Assembly: GCF_039691755.1 (NCBI RefSeq)
Contig: NZ_CP137552.1
Span: 2,790,001 to 2,854,000, forward strand
From: Halomonas sp. Bachu 37
GTDB taxonomy: Bacteria > Pseudomonadota > Gammaproteobacteria > Pseudomonadales > Halomonadaceae
Length of the DNA stretch: 64,000 bases
Direction: 5' to 3'
Below are positions 34,817 through 48,474 of this stretch, one piece after another; positions within the stretch are counted from its first letter, which is position 1, and each line of letters opens with the position of its first letter. Under the pieces are notes generated by a model that saw nothing but the letters and a program-made list of their open reading frames with translations, was not told the DNA's origin and searched no databases. The translations under genes were made by a program, and so were the position numbers.

Positions 34817-36193
34817 TTAAAGTGCTTCCAGTGCCTCACTGAGTTTATCCACGACTATGACTTCCATGCCTGCGGGGGCTCGCTTGGGCGCATTGCCACG
34901 CGGCACGATCGCCCGCTGAAAGCCGTGCTTGGCCGCTTCCGCTATGCGCTCCTGGCCGCTCGGCACCGGGCGAATCTCGCCCGAGAGGCCCACTTCTCCG
35001 AACACCACCAGCTCTCGCGGCAATGGCCGGTTCTGCAGGCTCGACACCACCGCCAGCAACACGGCCAGGTCAGCGCTGGTCTCGAGTACCTTGATGCCTC
35101 CCACCACATTGAGGAAAACATCCTGGTCGCCGGTAAAGAGTCCGCCATGGCGATGGAGCACCGCCAGAAGCATGGCCAGCCGGTTATGATCCAGCCCCAC
35201 CGCTACGCGGCGTGGATTGCCCAGCGCCGAGTCATCCACCAGCGCCTGCACTTCCACCAGTATCGGTCGTGTCCCTTCCCATACCACCATCACCAGGCTT
35301 CCCGACGCCTGCTCTTCACTTCGCGAAAGGAAAATCGCGCTGGGATTCTTCACCTCTTTCAGCCCTTGCTCCAGCATGGCGAAAACCCCGAGCTCATTGA
35401 CGGCGCCAAAACGGTTCTTCTGGCCGCGTAGGGTGCGAAAACGCGAGTCGGCGCCCCCTTCCAACAGCAGAGAAGCATCGATCATATGCTCCAACACCTT
35501 GGGGCCAGCCAAGGTGCCGTCCTTGGTGACATGCCCCACCAGTAACAGCACGGTGTTGGTCTGCTTGGCGAAGCGCGTCAAGGCAGCGGCGGACTCACGC
35601 ACCTGGGCAACACCGCCCGGGGCCGAGCTGATGTCTTCAAGATGCATCGTCTGGATGGAGTCGATCACCAGTATTTCGGGACGCTCGCGCTCGGCAACCG
35701 CCAGAATGGTTTCCACGCTGGTCTCGGTGAGCATTTTCAACCCTTGGGTAGGAAGTTGCAGACGATGCGCACGCATGGCGACTTGAGCTAGCGACTCCTC
35801 CCCCGTCACATACAGGATGCGTCTCTCCTGGGCGAGTTTGCAGGCCGTCTGCAGCAATAACGTAGACTTCCCCGCCCCCGGGTTTCCGCCCAGCAGTACC
35901 GCGGATCCCGGCACCAGCCCCCCACCCAACACCCTGTCGAACTCGGCAAAGGTGGAAGAGAGGCGGGGGACTTCGCTCAAATCGACATTGGCCAGGTCCA
36001 TGACTTCCCGTGACAGGTCTCCCGCATAGCCGCTACGCGCCGGAGAACCAGTAGCTGCTGCCCCGGGACGAGCGCTCGCCAGGCGGATTTCGCTCAGCGT
36101 GTTCCATTCCTGGCAACTACTGCACTGGCCCTGCCATTTGCGAAATTCCGCGCCACATTCAGTACACACGTAAGCGCTTTTGACCTTGGCCAT
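34817..36193 (-). CDS. radA: DNA repair protein RadA
   Basis: The 458-residue product is standard RadA/Sms: an N-terminal C4 zinc finger (Cys10, Cys13, Cys24, Cys27), a RecA-like core with Walker A GGNPGAGKST, the RadA-specific KNRFG motif, and a C-terminal Lon-like domain with 'GGIKVLETSADLAVLLA'. RadA is a hexameric helicase that drives branch migration in homologous recombination. It lies 62 bases upstream of selD on the same strand but probably has its own promoter. Confidence 0.98.
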   Translation of the reverse strand: MAKVKSAYVCTECGAEFRKWQGQCSSCQEWNTLSEIRLASARPGAAATGSPARSGYAGDLSREVMDLANVDLSEVPRLSSTFAEFDRVLGGGLVPGSAVLLGGNPGAGKSTLLLQTACKLAQERRILYVTGEESLAQVAMRAHRLQLPTQGLKMLTETSVETILAVAERERPEILVIDSIQTMHLEDISSAPGGVAQVRESAAALTRFAKQTNTVLLLVGHVTKDGTLAGPKVLEHMIDASLLLEGGADSRFRTLRGQKNRFGAVNELGVFAMLEQGLKEVKNPSAIFLSRSEEQASGSLVMVVWEGTRPILVEVQALVDDSALGNPRRVAVGLDHNRLAMLLAVLHRHGGLFTGDQDVFLNVVGGIKVLETSADLAVLLAVVSSLQNRPLPRELVVFGEVGLSGEIRPVPSGQERIAEAAKHGFQRAIVPRGNAPKRAPAGMEVIVVDKLSEALEAL

Positions 36194-36256
36194 GCCCGCC
36201 TCACCTCGTCTTTGGCTTTTGCCTTATGTGATTCATGACCTTACCGTAAGGTCATG

Positions 36257-36281
36257 AAAAAAGGCGGCTCAGGGCCGCCTT
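36257..36281 (-). terminator. Intrinsic terminator of the NlpE-like lipoprotein gene
   Basis: On the - strand AAGGCGGC, a 5-base loop and GCCGCCTT form a perfect 8-bp stem followed by T residues. A second palindrome, CATGACCTTAC with its complement, immediately follows toward radA. Confidence 0.85.
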
Positions 36282-36312
36282 CTTGTCGTCTAGTGCGCTT
36301 GCAGCAACGAAA

Positions 36313-36360
36313 GTTAACAACAGCGAATCGATAACCGAAAGTTAACCACCAAGAGTTAAC
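36313..36360. repeat. Three GTTAAC palindromes
   Basis: GTTAAC occurs at 36313-36318, 36341-36346 and 36355-36360, twice within the longer shared string GAAAGTTAAC. They lie just after the stop codon side of the lipoprotein gene, ahead of its terminator. The role is unknown; they may be protein-binding sites or chance. Confidence 0.5.
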
Positions 36361-36369
36361 GACGAGTTA

Positions 36370-36819
36370 TCAGCGGCGCTGCAAGCGCAGACCTTCCCCG
36401 TTCTGGAAACGGCGACGTTCCGGGTCGATCAACTCCAGAGTCTGCTCGTCAATGCGCAGGAAGTAATAGGTCTGGCCTTCGCCATTCGGGGTCAGCTCAT
36501 AAACGGTTGCATTGGGGTTGGAAGGTGTACCCGTCAATACTTCCCAATTACCGGCATAGTTTTCGTCTGGCGGCGACTGGGGATGATTGCGATAGGTCGC
36601 CTCAAGCTCGAACGTACGCTCTTCCAGCGGGGCTTGCTCTTCACCCACCATGGTGACGTCCAGGTCGATACCATCACAATTGCGGCACGGTAGCGTGCCT
36701 TGGTAAGTGGCTTGAGAGATCTGCTCAGCCTGTGTATCGCTCTGCTCGGTAGGCCCGGCGGCGCAGCCCGCCAATAACGCCAACATGGCCGAACCGGCCA
36801 ACAAACTCCTGAATTGCAT
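36370..36819 (-). CDS. NlpE N-terminal-domain lipoprotein
   Basis: The 149-residue product has a lipoprotein signal with lipobox LLAGC (Cys19) and a beta-rich mature domain containing YQGTLPCRNCDGIDLDVTM, the CxxC-bearing signature of the NlpE N-terminal domain. NlpE senses surface contact, copper and lipoprotein-trafficking stress and signals to Cpx in E. coli. This protein has only the N-terminal domain, as in many non-enteric bacteria, so a Cpx link is inferred at best. It is monocistronic with its own terminator. Confidence 0.85.
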   Translation of the reverse strand: MQFRSLLAGSAMLALLAGCAAGPTEQSDTQAEQISQATYQGTLPCRNCDGIDLDVTMVGEEQAPLEERTFELEATYRNHPQSPPDENYAGNWEVLTGTPSNPNATVYELTPNGEGQTYYFLRIDEQTLELIDPERRRFQNGEGLRLQRR

Positions 36820-37003
36820 AGGGTGCCTCCTTTTCGTGTTGACATATCTATACGCGACATTCAGCCCACGCTGAATACAGCATAACCGCTACAGCGGTTA
36901 ACGCCCACCCCTGTCGTACCACCCGTTTGCCTGCATGCCGCTTGCGCTAATTCCCTGCTCAAGCGACCATGTTTGCATTCACCATTCATAGTCAGGATGT
37001 GTC

Positions 37004-38065
37004 ATGAGCCATTTGTGGAGCCCCAATATCCGTGCGCTCACTCCATATATTCCCGGAGAGCAGCCCCGTGAGCGTGTCGTCAAGCTCAACACCAACGAAA
37101 ATCCATACCCCCCCGCTCCAGGAGTGGGGGACGCGCTACGCAACTTTGCCATCGACCACTTACGCCTGTACCCCGACCCGACTTCGTCGGCACTCCGCCA
37201 GGTACTCGCTGACACTTACCGCGCCACCCCGGAGCAGGTGTTCGTCGGCAATGGCTCGGATGAAGTGCTGGCCTTTGCCTTTCAGGCCTTTTTCCAGCAT
37301 GGCTTGCCCCTGGATGCCCCGGACATTACCTATAGCTTCTATCCTGTATACGCCAAGCTTTATGGAGTGGAACTCAGGACGCACCCCCTGACCGAGCAAT
37401 GGGAAGTCGACCTGGAGGCGCTTGGGGCTGACAAGAGCCGTAGCGGTATCATTTTCGCCAACCCCAATGCTCCCACCGGCCACGCCCACTCCTTGGAAGC
37501 TATCACCGCCCTCCTCGAGCGAGTCACGGATCGCGTGGTATTGATCGACGAAGCGTATGTGGATTTCGGGGCGACAAGTGCCGTCACCTTGATTGAACGC
37601 TTTCCCAACCTGCTGGTGACCGGAACATTTTCCAAGTCACGCAGCTTGGCAGGTTTGCGGCTCGGCTATGCTCTTGGTTCAAGCGAGCTGATCGAGGGTC
37701 TCAAGCGGGTAAAGGATTCCTTCAACTCCTTCCCCGTGGACAGTCTGGCCAGTGCTGCGGGCATTGCCGCTCTGGAAGACCCCCAACACTTTCAGGCTTG
37801 CTGCGACCGTGTCATTACCACTCGCGAACGAACACGCCAGCGCCTGGAAGCCCTCGGATTCGAAGTCCTGCCTTCGAAAGCCAACTTCCTGCTGGCTAGG
37901 CATCCAAGGCATGAAGGAGCGCAATTGTTCATCGGTCTACGCGAGAGAGGCATTCTGGTGCGTCATTTCAATACCGCCGAACTTAACGAGTTCCTGCGTA
38001 TATCCATCGGCACCGATGACGAGATGGATAGCCTCATGGAAGCACTGGAAGTCCTTTGCACTTGA
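37004..38065 (+). CDS. hisC: Histidinol-phosphate aminotransferase HisC
   Basis: The 353-residue PLP enzyme of fold type I has the HisC pattern: 'VVKLNTNENPYPP', 'FVGNGSDEVL', 'NPNAPTGH', 'VLIDEAYVDFG', and the PLP-binding lysine in TFSKSRSLAGLRLGY. It makes histidinol phosphate with glutamate as donor. It is encoded apart from hisBHAF, divergently from the NlpE-like gene. A second HisC paralogue elsewhere is possible, since aromatic aminotransferases resemble it. Confidence 0.95.
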   Translation: MSHLWSPNIRALTPYIPGEQPRERVVKLNTNENPYPPAPGVGDALRNFAIDHLRLYPDPTSSALRQVLADTYRATPEQVFVGNGSDEVLAFAFQAFFQHGLPLDAPDITYSFYPVYAKLYGVELRTHPLTEQWEVDLEALGADKSRSGIIFANPNAPTGHAHSLEAITALLERVTDRVVLIDEAYVDFGATSAVTLIERFPNLLVTGTFSKSRSLAGLRLGYALGSSELIEGLKRVKDSFNSFPVDSLASAAGIAALEDPQHFQACCDRVITTRERTRQRLEALGFEVLPSKANFLLARHPRHEGAQLFIGLRERGILVRHFNTAELNEFLRISIGTDDEMDSLMEALEVLCT

Positions 38066-38240
38066 TTGACTTGCCCTTCGTCAGACGCCCCACGGAGGCC
38101 TGAGCATCTCGGGCAGCAGCGCCTGGTAGCACACCGGGCGCTGGAAGCTCAAAACTCTTCAACGCAGTTCTAATCCCACCAGAGTTTGCACATGTTTAAA
38201 TGTTAATATAGGAACACACCCCTGCTCGGACCCCCTGAGA

Positions 38241-39188
38241 ATGAACCTTCTTTCCCTTTTTCTCGGCACTCTGGAAGTTACGCTGCCGGTGTTTGCCATG
38301 GTATTTCTCGGCCTGGGACTCAAACGTATCGGCTGGATCGACCACGCCTTCATCACCACTGCCTCGTCGCTGGTGTTCAATGGCACCATGCCAACTCTGA
38401 TTTTTCTCAGCCTGATCAATGCCGACCTGGACGTGGCGCTCAACCCACGCCTGCTGGGTTTCTTTACCTTGGCGACACTGGCATGCTTTCTGCTGGCCTG
38501 GGCATGGGCCATCTGGCGCATTCCCTACGCGGACCGTGGCGTCTACGTCCAGGGTGCCTTTCGCGGCAACTGCGGGATAATAGGACTGGCGCTGGCCGCC
38601 AGCATGTACGGCGATTATGGCTTGTCGGCCGGTGGGCTGCTGCTGGGGGTGGTGATACTCAGTTACAATATACTGTCGGTTTTCATCCTGTCTCGATATC
38701 AGGACCAGCGGCATATGAACTGGCGCAGCATCGCCGCGAATATCGCCCGTAACCCCTTGATTCTGGCCGTTGTGGTGGCCGTTCCGGTGACTGCCATGGG
38801 GCTGAGACTCCCCGTTTGGCTGATGCATACGGGTGAGTATTTCGCCTCCCTGACGCTACCGCTGGCATTAATTTGCATCGGCGCCACCCTCTCGCTGGGC
38901 GCGATCCAGGCATCGGGCCGACTCGCTGCGGGTGCTAGCGTGATGAAGATGGTCACCTTGCCAGCCCTGGCAACGACAGGCGCCTGGCTCGCGGGTTTCG
39001 AAGGTCGCGAACTTGGAGTGCTGTTTTTGTTCTTTGCCAGCCCCACAGCGGCAGCGAGCTTCGTGATGGTCAAGGCGATGGGCGGCAACGCCGTTCTAAC
39101 GGCCAATATCATCGCCATTTCCACCCTGCTGGCCAGCATCACCATCACATTAGGCGCTTTCATTCTGGCCGTAGCGGGGCTTATCTGA
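38241..39188 (+). CDS. AEC family transporter (auxin efflux carrier type)
   Basis: The 315-residue integral membrane protein has about ten hydrophobic helices in the arrangement of the AEC/bile-acid-sodium symporter fold. It starts with LFLGTLEVTLPVFAMVFLGL and has the characteristic 'RGNCGIIGLALAASMYG' broken helix and a late 'FFASPTAAASFVMVKAMGG' segment. Members export or import carboxylates such as malonate or malate; the substrate here is unknown. The IS3 element begins 65 bases after its stop and appears not to disrupt it. Confidence 0.9.
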   Translation: MNLLSLFLGTLEVTLPVFAMVFLGLGLKRIGWIDHAFITTASSLVFNGTMPTLIFLSLINADLDVALNPRLLGFFTLATLACFLLAWAWAIWRIPYADRGVYVQGAFRGNCGIIGLALAASMYGDYGLSAGGLLLGVVILSYNILSVFILSRYQDQRHMNWRSIAANIARNPLILAVVVAVPVTAMGLRLPVWLMHTGEYFASLTLPLALICIGATLSLGAIQASGRLAAGASVMKMVTLPALATTGAWLAGFEGRELGVLFLFFASPTAAASFVMVKAMGGNAVLTANIIAISTLLASITITLGAFILAVAGLI

Positions 39189-39331
39189 TATTGACTCAGA
39201 TGGAAACCGACTTATAAAAACGATCACCCAAATCGAGCCGCTGTGTCTGGAGCTGACCTTTCCCCCAGAATCCGGTCCACCGCCAATGTGAGATTTCCGC
39301 TACGTTTACCCTGATAGCAGGAGATCTCACG

Positions 39332-39598
39332 ATGAAACGTAACCGACATACCGACGAGCAGATCATCAGCATCCTCAAGGCCAACGAGCGCGGCGTCTCG
39401 ATCGCCGAGTTGGCCCGGCAGAACGGCGTGACCGAGCAGACCCTCTACCGTTGGAAGGCCAAGTACAGCGGTATGGAGATATCGGAGGCCAAGCGCCTGC
39501 GCGAGTTGGAGACCGAGAACGCTCGGCTGAAGAAGCTGTTGGCGGAAAGCGCCCTCGACAATGCCGCGCTCAAGGAGATCGTCTCGGGAAAGTGGTAA
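39332..39598 (+). CDS. IS3-family transposase OrfA
   Basis: The 88-residue product has a helix-turn-helix (IAELARQNGVTEQTLYRWK) that binds the inverted repeats, then a leucine-zipper-like helix (LRELETENARLKKLLAE). Near its end lies the string CGGGAAAG, a possible -1 slippery site that would fuse OrfA to OrfB. Confidence 0.95.
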   Translation: MKRNRHTDEQIISILKANERGVSIAELARQNGVTEQTLYRWKAKYSGMEISEAKRLRELETENARLKKLLAESALDNAALKEIVSGKW

Positions 39599-40410
39599 CG
39601 CCCGACGCGAAGCGGCACGCGGTGACGCACCTGGTGACAGGTGGCTGGCTCAGCCAGCGAGGCGCCTGCCGACTGCTGGGCCTGGCAAGATCGGTTGCTC
39701 GATACCAGGCCATGCCGCGTGAAGATGAACCGCTTCGGGCACGTCTACAAGCCTTGGCGACCTGCTATCCCCGTTACGGCTACTTGCTGCTGCATGCGCT
39801 GTTGAAGCAGGAGGGACTGGTGATCAATCGCAAACGCACCTACCGGCTGTACTGCGAGAATGGGCTTCAGGTCAGACCCCGTCGGCGCAAGCGGCTGGTG
39901 CGGCCCAGGGCGTCGATGGCACTACCGGACAGACCCAACCAACGCTGGTCGATGGACTTCGTGTCGGATCAGATGGCCTCGGGGCGTCGTTTCCGCGTGC
40001 TGAACATCGTGGATGACTTCAGCCGAGAGTGTGTCGGTCAATTGGTGGACACGTCCATTTCCGGTCATCGCTTGGCCCGGTTCCTGGACGAGATAGCGCA
40101 GCAGCGTTCGTTGCCAGCCTCGATTGTCTGCGATAACGGGCCGGAGCTGACCAGCAAGGCGATGTTCTTCTGGGCGCGTGAGCGGAAAGTCATCTTGGCC
40201 TTCATCCAGCCAGGCAAGCCGACACAGAACGCGTTCATCGAGAGCTTTAACGGCAAGTTCCGGGATAGTTGTCTTAATCAGCACTGGTTCCTGAGTCTTA
40301 TCGATGCACGACACGAAATCGACCAATGGAGGACCCACTACCATCATGTCAGACCGCACAGTTCGCTGGGCTATTTGCCACCTGTGGTGTATGCCGAGCA
40401 GTGTGCCTGA
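39592..40410 (+). CDS. IS3-family transposase OrfB (DDE integrase core)
   Basis: About 272 residues, starting with a GTG in the -1 frame relative to OrfA or made as an OrfAB frameshift fusion. The DDE triad is present: Asp in RWSMDFVSD, Asp in IVCDNGPELTS, and Glu in 'NAFIESFNGKF'. The N-terminal HTH_21-like region (CYPRYGYLLLHALLKQEG) is typical of the group. No stop or frameshift is seen, so the element could be mobile. Confidence 0.95.
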   Translation: MVTPDAKRHAVTHLVTGGWLSQRGACRLLGLARSVARYQAMPREDEPLRARLQALATCYPRYGYLLLHALLKQEGLVINRKRTYRLYCENGLQVRPRRRKRLVRPRASMALPDRPNQRWSMDFVSDQMASGRRFRVLNIVDDFSRECVGQLVDTSISGHRLARFLDEIAQQRSLPASIVCDNGPELTSKAMFFWARERKVILAFIQPGKPTQNAFIESFNGKFRDSCLNQHWFLSLIDARHEIDQWRTHYHHVRPHSSLGYLPPVVYAEQCA

Positions 40411-40508
40411 AGCAGCGGTTCCTCACATTGGTAGCGGACCTAAACCAGGGGGAAGGTCAGCTAGGCATATGGAGAAAAACGAAAAGATCCAGGCGTCAGC
40501 TACGCACA

Positions 40509-40538
40509 CAAAAAACCCAGCCGGGTGGCTGGGTTTTC
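40509..40538 (-). terminator. rRNA operon terminator
   Basis: On the - strand AAAACCCAGCC, a 4-base loop and GGCTGGGTTTT form an 11-bp stem followed by further T residues, 12 bases after the 5S end. Confidence 0.92.
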
Positions 40539-40550
40539 TGCAGGATAAGT

Positions 40551-40667
40551 GCCTGACGATGACCTACTCTCGCATGGGGAAGCCCCACACTACCATCGGC
40601 GCTAAGCGGTTTCACTGCTGAGTTCGGCAAGGGATCAGGTGGTTCCCACTCGCTATGGTCGTCAGGC
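40551..40667 (-). rRNA. rrf: 5S ribosomal RNA
   Basis: About 117 bases with the terminal helix GCCTGACGAC pairing with GTCATCGTCAGGC, and the conserved CCGAACTCAG and ATGGTAGTGTGGGG segments. It is the last RNA of the operon. Confidence 0.97.
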
Positions 40668-40839
40668 GTAACGGGTAATGCATATCATGCTGTGTCGTCC
40701 TGGTGTGTTGCCATTGACGTGTTTTGTGAGCGTCTCTGTCACTTCAAGCAAGCGTGTCGCTTACTCGTTGCGTATCCGGTTCTCTGCGTGTGTTCACACG
40801 CGATCGTTATCATTTTGAGCAGACCCCTTGGGTGTTATA

Positions 40840-43729
<2,890 letters not shown>

Positions 43730-44038
43730 CTATAACCCGAAGGAGTCTGAATCTCGCAATGATAACGATTGCCGGATACGCTTGAGACGTATCACAAAAC
43801 AATTTACGTATAAACGTCTTAAAAAGACGTTTATGTCAGCATGATATACATTGTTAAAGAGCGACTGCTATGCGCAGTGATAAGGGTTCTTTCACGTTGA
43901 AAAAAGGAGAATATCTTTAAAAGACTTTTCTTTTTTCTTTTTAACGTGAGAAGAGCAAAACCCCTTATCACTGCGTATCAACAGCATTCTGATCAGGTAA
44001 TTCATTGTGAGCGCTTGCCGCGAGGATGACGCATCGTT
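43730..44038 (-). other. 16S-23S spacer without tRNA genes
   Basis: The 309-base spacer contains no tRNA-Ile, tRNA-Ala or tRNA-Glu. It holds a boxA antitermination site (43851-43864, TCGCTCTTTAACAA on the - strand) and a perfect 11-bp hairpin at 43810-43834. It also holds a long stem with 14-bp perfect arms at 43873-43886 and 43962-43975, reinforced by TCACGTT/AACGTGA. The segment 43990-44019 pairs with the leader at 45712-45740 to form the 16S processing stem. Confidence 0.85.
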
Positions 44039-45570
<1,532 letters not shown>

Positions 45571-45711
45571 TACAATCATTGCGGTTCTTGCTCTCCCGAA
45601 GGAGAAAGCGAACCAATCTTGGCTCAAGGTTTCAAACGAATTCACTGTGATACACCTAAGTGTATCTTGGTGTTCGCTTGCCTTGATATTTGGTGATTTA
45701 TCACCCTCATC

Positions 45712-45755
45712 GGCAAGCGCCCACATGAATTACCTGATCAAATTGTTAAAGAGCT
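45712..45755 (-). promoter_or_regulatory. rrn leader: boxA and 16S RNase III stem
   Basis: On the - strand AGCTCTTTAACAA (45743-45755) is a boxA antitermination site. The next ~29 bases (45712-45740), from TGATCAGGTAATTCAT to GGCGCTTGCC, are complementary to spacer sequence 43990-44019, allowing the stem that RNase III cuts around 16S. Confidence 0.85.
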
Positions 45756-45826
45756 GTTTCGCTGCTGAACTTCAAGAGAAGTCACTGGCTTGCCGTTGAA
45801 CTGGCTTGCCTCAGCGAGGAAGGCGT

Positions 45827-45854
45827 ATTCTACGCATTTCCTGGTGATTGTCAA
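45827..45854 (-). promoter_or_regulatory. rRNA operon promoter P2
   Basis: On the - strand TTGACA (45849-45854) and TAGAAT (45827-45832) are 16 bases apart and followed by ACGCC, about 250 bases before 16S. This is a near-consensus sigma-70 promoter. Confidence 0.85.
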
Positions 45855-45971
45855 CCGCTGATATCAGCGCGTGAAGCGAGCGATCAAAACTTCGCTAACT
45901 TCCTGACAATCCGAAGGTTTTCACCTTCATCCACCGCTGGAAACGCTTGGCGTCCCCGGCAGCGGATGCGT

Positions 45972-46000
45972 ACTTTACGGATTCATGACGAGGTTGGCAA
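45972..46000 (-). promoter_or_regulatory. rRNA operon promoter P1
   Basis: On the - strand TTGCCA (45995-46000) and TAAAGT (45972-45977) are exactly 17 bases apart, ending 21 bases before the tyrS stop codon. Together with P2, 145 bases downstream, this gives the usual tandem rrn promoter layout. Confidence 0.7.
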
Positions 46001-46020
46001 GGGATTTCTTACCCAAAAGT

Positions 46021-47220
46021 TCAATTGAGTGTCACACGGGCGTAGCGCTTCTTGCCAGCCTGGATCACGTAAGCCTTGCCCGTCGCCAGCATGGCGTCTT
46101 TTGCCACTACTTCACCGTCGACCTTGACGCGGCTATTGCCCAGCATGTCCTTGGCTTGGGCACTGTTGTTCACCAAGCCCGCCCGATTCAGCACAGCAGC
46201 GATCGGCGCTTGCTCACCACCTTCGAAATCTACCTCTACTTCCGGCAGGTCTGCGGGCAGCTCGCCGTCGGCCAGCTGGTTGCCTGCCGACTTGTGCGCA
46301 TTGGCTGCCGCTTCGTCACCGTGGTAGCGGGCGATCAGTTCACGCGCCAGCTCCATCTTGATGTCTCGCGGGTTCGCCCCCTGCTCAACACTTTGCTTGA
46401 GCGCGTCGATCTCTTCGTTGGATTTCAGCGACAGCAGCTCGAAGTAACGCCACATTAAACTGTCCGGCATGGAGACAAGCTTGTTGAACATGGAGCCCGG
46501 CGCTTCGTCGACACCCACATAGTTGCCCAGCGACTTAGACATCTTCTGCACACCGTCGAGACCTTCGAGCAGCGGCATGGTGATGACGACCTGAGGCTCC
46601 TGGCCGAAGTGCTTTTGAATCTCGCGCCCCATCAGCAGGTTGAACTTCTGATCGGTACCGCCTAGTTCAACATCCGCTTCAAGAGCAACAGAGTCGTAGC
46701 CTTGCACCAGCGGGTAAAGGAATTCGTGGATGGCAATGGACTGGTTAGCCTTGTAGCGTTTTTCAAAATCATCGCGCTCCAGCATACGCGCCACGGTGCT
46801 TTGAGCGGCCAGTTCGATCATTTTGGCTGCTGTTAGTTCGCCAAACCACTCGGCATTGAAGCGTACCTCGGTCTTGTCCGGGTCGAGGATCTTGAAGACC
46901 TGTGCTTTGTAAGTCTCGGCGTTGGCTTTGACATCCGCTTCGGTCAGCGGCTTACGGGTCACGTTTTTACCTGTCGGATCGCCGATACGGCCGGTGAAGT
47001 CACCGATAAGAAAGATAACGGTGTGTCCCAGGTCCTGGAATTGACGCATTTTGGTCAACAGGACGCTATGTCCCAGATGCAGGTCAGGCGCCGTGGGATC
47101 AAAACCGGCTTTAATACGCAGCTTACGGCCTGAGGCCAGTTTCTTTTTCAGCTCATCCTCTATCAGGATTTCGTGCGTACCTCGCGCCAGCAGCGCTAAA
47201 GCCTGTTCCACCTCACTCAT
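46021..47220 (-). CDS. tyrS: Tyrosyl-tRNA synthetase
   Basis: The 399-residue class I synthetase has the HIGH-type signature in APDLHLGH (His48, His51) and KMSKSLGN. The C-terminal S4 RNA-binding domain starts near '[25 protein letters not shown]'. Its sequence is of the TyrZ-like subgroup common in Pseudomonas and Halomonas. The start at 47220 ([10 protein letters not shown]) is chosen over an extension to 47244. It is upstream of, and reads toward, the rRNA operon. It is divergent from anmK. Confidence 0.97.
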   Translation of the reverse strand: MSEVEQALALLARGTHEILIEDELKKKLASGRKLRIKAGFDPTAPDLHLGHSVLLTKMRQFQDLGHTVIFLIGDFTGRIGDPTGKNVTRKPLTEADVKANAETYKAQVFKILDPDKTEVRFNAEWFGELTAAKMIELAAQSTVARMLERDDFEKRYKANQSIAIHEFLYPLVQGYDSVALEADVELGGTDQKFNLLMGREIQKHFGQEPQVVITMPLLEGLDGVQKMSKSLGNYVGVDEAPGSMFNKLVSMPDSLMWRYFELLSLKSNEEIDALKQSVEQGANPRDIKMELARELIARYHGDEAAANAHKSAGNQLADGELPADLPEVEVDFEGGEQAPIAAVLNRAGLVNNSAQAKDMLGNSRVKVDGEVVAKDAMLATGKAYVIQAGKKRYARVTLN

Positions 47221-47337
47221 TACCAGTCTCCAAAATTGACCCAATAGCCCACCCGGGCAGTCCGGGATAAATAGCGCACGATGTTACCATGACCATACGC
47301 CAAGGTTGAGTCTTCAACAGCCACAACGAGCCACGAG

Positions 47338-48474
47338 ATGAAAGCAGACACCAATCGTTATTACATCGGTCTCATGTCCGGCACCAGCCTGGACGGCATC
47401 GATGCCGCCCTGGTCTGCATGGAGGCAACGACGCCCCGCTTGATCGCCACTCACGCCGAAGCCATGCCAGATGAGCTGTATCAGCGACTGCTTGCCTTGT
47501 GCCACGCTCCATCAGTGAGTTTCGCCGAGCTGGCCCTGGCCGAGGCGGCCTTCTGCCGACTCCAGGCTCGCGCCGTGCAGACCCTGCTTGAAACCACAGG
47601 GATGCCACCAACGCAGATTCAGGCCATCGGCAGCCATGGGCAGACCATTGAACACGCTCCCGGCGGCCACGATGGCGGCCCGGCCTATACGTTGCAGCTA
47701 GATAATCCCAGCCTGCTGGCGGAACTGACCGGCTGCGCCGTAGTGGGAGATTTCCGGCGTCGTGATCTTGCCGCGGGCGGCCAAGCCGCACCCTTGGCAC
47801 CAGCGTTTCATCAGGCCGTCTTCGCGTCTGAAGAACATCATCAACTGATCCTGAACCTGGGCGGTTTTGCCAACCTTACCTGGCTGCCTCCTCGCGCCAG
47901 CGAGAGAAAGCCGCTGGGCTTCGATACCGGCCCTGCCAACGTATTACTGGACGCCTGGTATCAGCGACATCAGGGGGGAAGATTCGATCATGACGGCCGC
48001 TGGGCCGCAAGCGGTTACGTGGATACCACCCTGCTCGAGCGCTTGCTGGCCGAGCCCTTCTTCCAGCAAGCTCCGCCCCGCAGTACCGGCCGGGAAATGT
48101 TTCATCTGCCTTGGCTGGAATCCCACCTTCGTGGCGCAGAGACCTCGGCGGATGTGCAGGCCACACTCGCCGAATTGACCGCGGCCAGCGTGGCTCAGGG
48201 GATCATCCAATTGGGCCTGGACGATACCGACCCGGTGGTGCTGATTCCCTGCGGAGGAGGAGCGCACAACCCCGATCTGCTTGCTCGCCTGGCAGGTTAC
48301 GTACCGAACATAGCATTGCGGGACAGCGCCGACTGGGGATGGCCAGCGGACTGGATGGAAGCCGGCGCTTTCGCCTGGCTCGCGCACCAACGGCTACACG
48401 GCTTGCCCGGCAACCTCCCCTCGGTCACCGGCGCCCGAGGGCCACGTATCCTGGGCGGCATCTACGCGCCGTGA
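47338..48474 (+). CDS. anmK: Anhydro-N-acetylmuramic acid kinase AnmK
   Basis: The 378-residue sugar kinase of the ASKHA superfamily has YIGLMSGTSLDGIDAAL at the N-terminus and 'LGFDTGPANVLLDAW' and 'VLIPCGGGAHNPDLL' further on. It phosphorylates and hydrolyses 1,6-anhydroMurNAc to MurNAc-6-P in cell-wall recycling. The tyrS-anmK divergent pair is conserved in related bacteria. Its stop is directly adjacent to the stop of the convergent pilU gene, with no spacer. Confidence 0.97.
   Translation: MKADTNRYYIGLMSGTSLDGIDAALVCMEATTPRLIATHAEAMPDELYQRLLALCHAPSVSFAELALAEAAFCRLQARAVQTLLETTGMPPTQIQAIGSHGQTIEHAPGGHDGGPAYTLQLDNPSLLAELTGCAVVGDFRRRDLAAGGQAAPLAPAFHQAVFASEEHHQLILNLGGFANLTWLPPRASERKPLGFDTGPANVLLDAWYQRHQGGRFDHDGRWAASGYVDTTLLERLLAEPFFQQAPPRSTGREMFHLPWLESHLRGAETSADVQATLAELTAASVAQGIIQLGLDDTDPVVLIPCGGGAHNPDLLARLAGYVPNIALRDSADWGWPADWMEAGAFAWLAHQRLHGLPGNLPSVTGARGPRILGGIYAP

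Larger units (their letters stand above)
39254..40459 (+). mobile_element. Intact IS3-family insertion sequence (IS407-like group)
   Basis: This 1,206-base element is bounded by imperfect terminal inverted repeats. The left end begins TGACCTTTCCCCC and the right end, read inward on the other strand, begins TGACCTTCCCCC. Homology resumes at the inner CCAATGTGAG of both ends. It carries two overlapping genes, orfA (39332-39598) and orfB (39592-40410), with catalytic residues intact. No 4-base target duplication is evident at these ends (GAGC versus GCTA), so the exact termini or the duplication may have changed. It sits between the AEC transporter and the terminator of the rRNA operon. Confidence 0.9.

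Noticed and set aside
38196..38828. 210-codon - strand frame opposite the AEC transporter
   Set aside because: It is the antisense of a clear membrane transporter and is rich in Gln/His as expected for a shadow frame.
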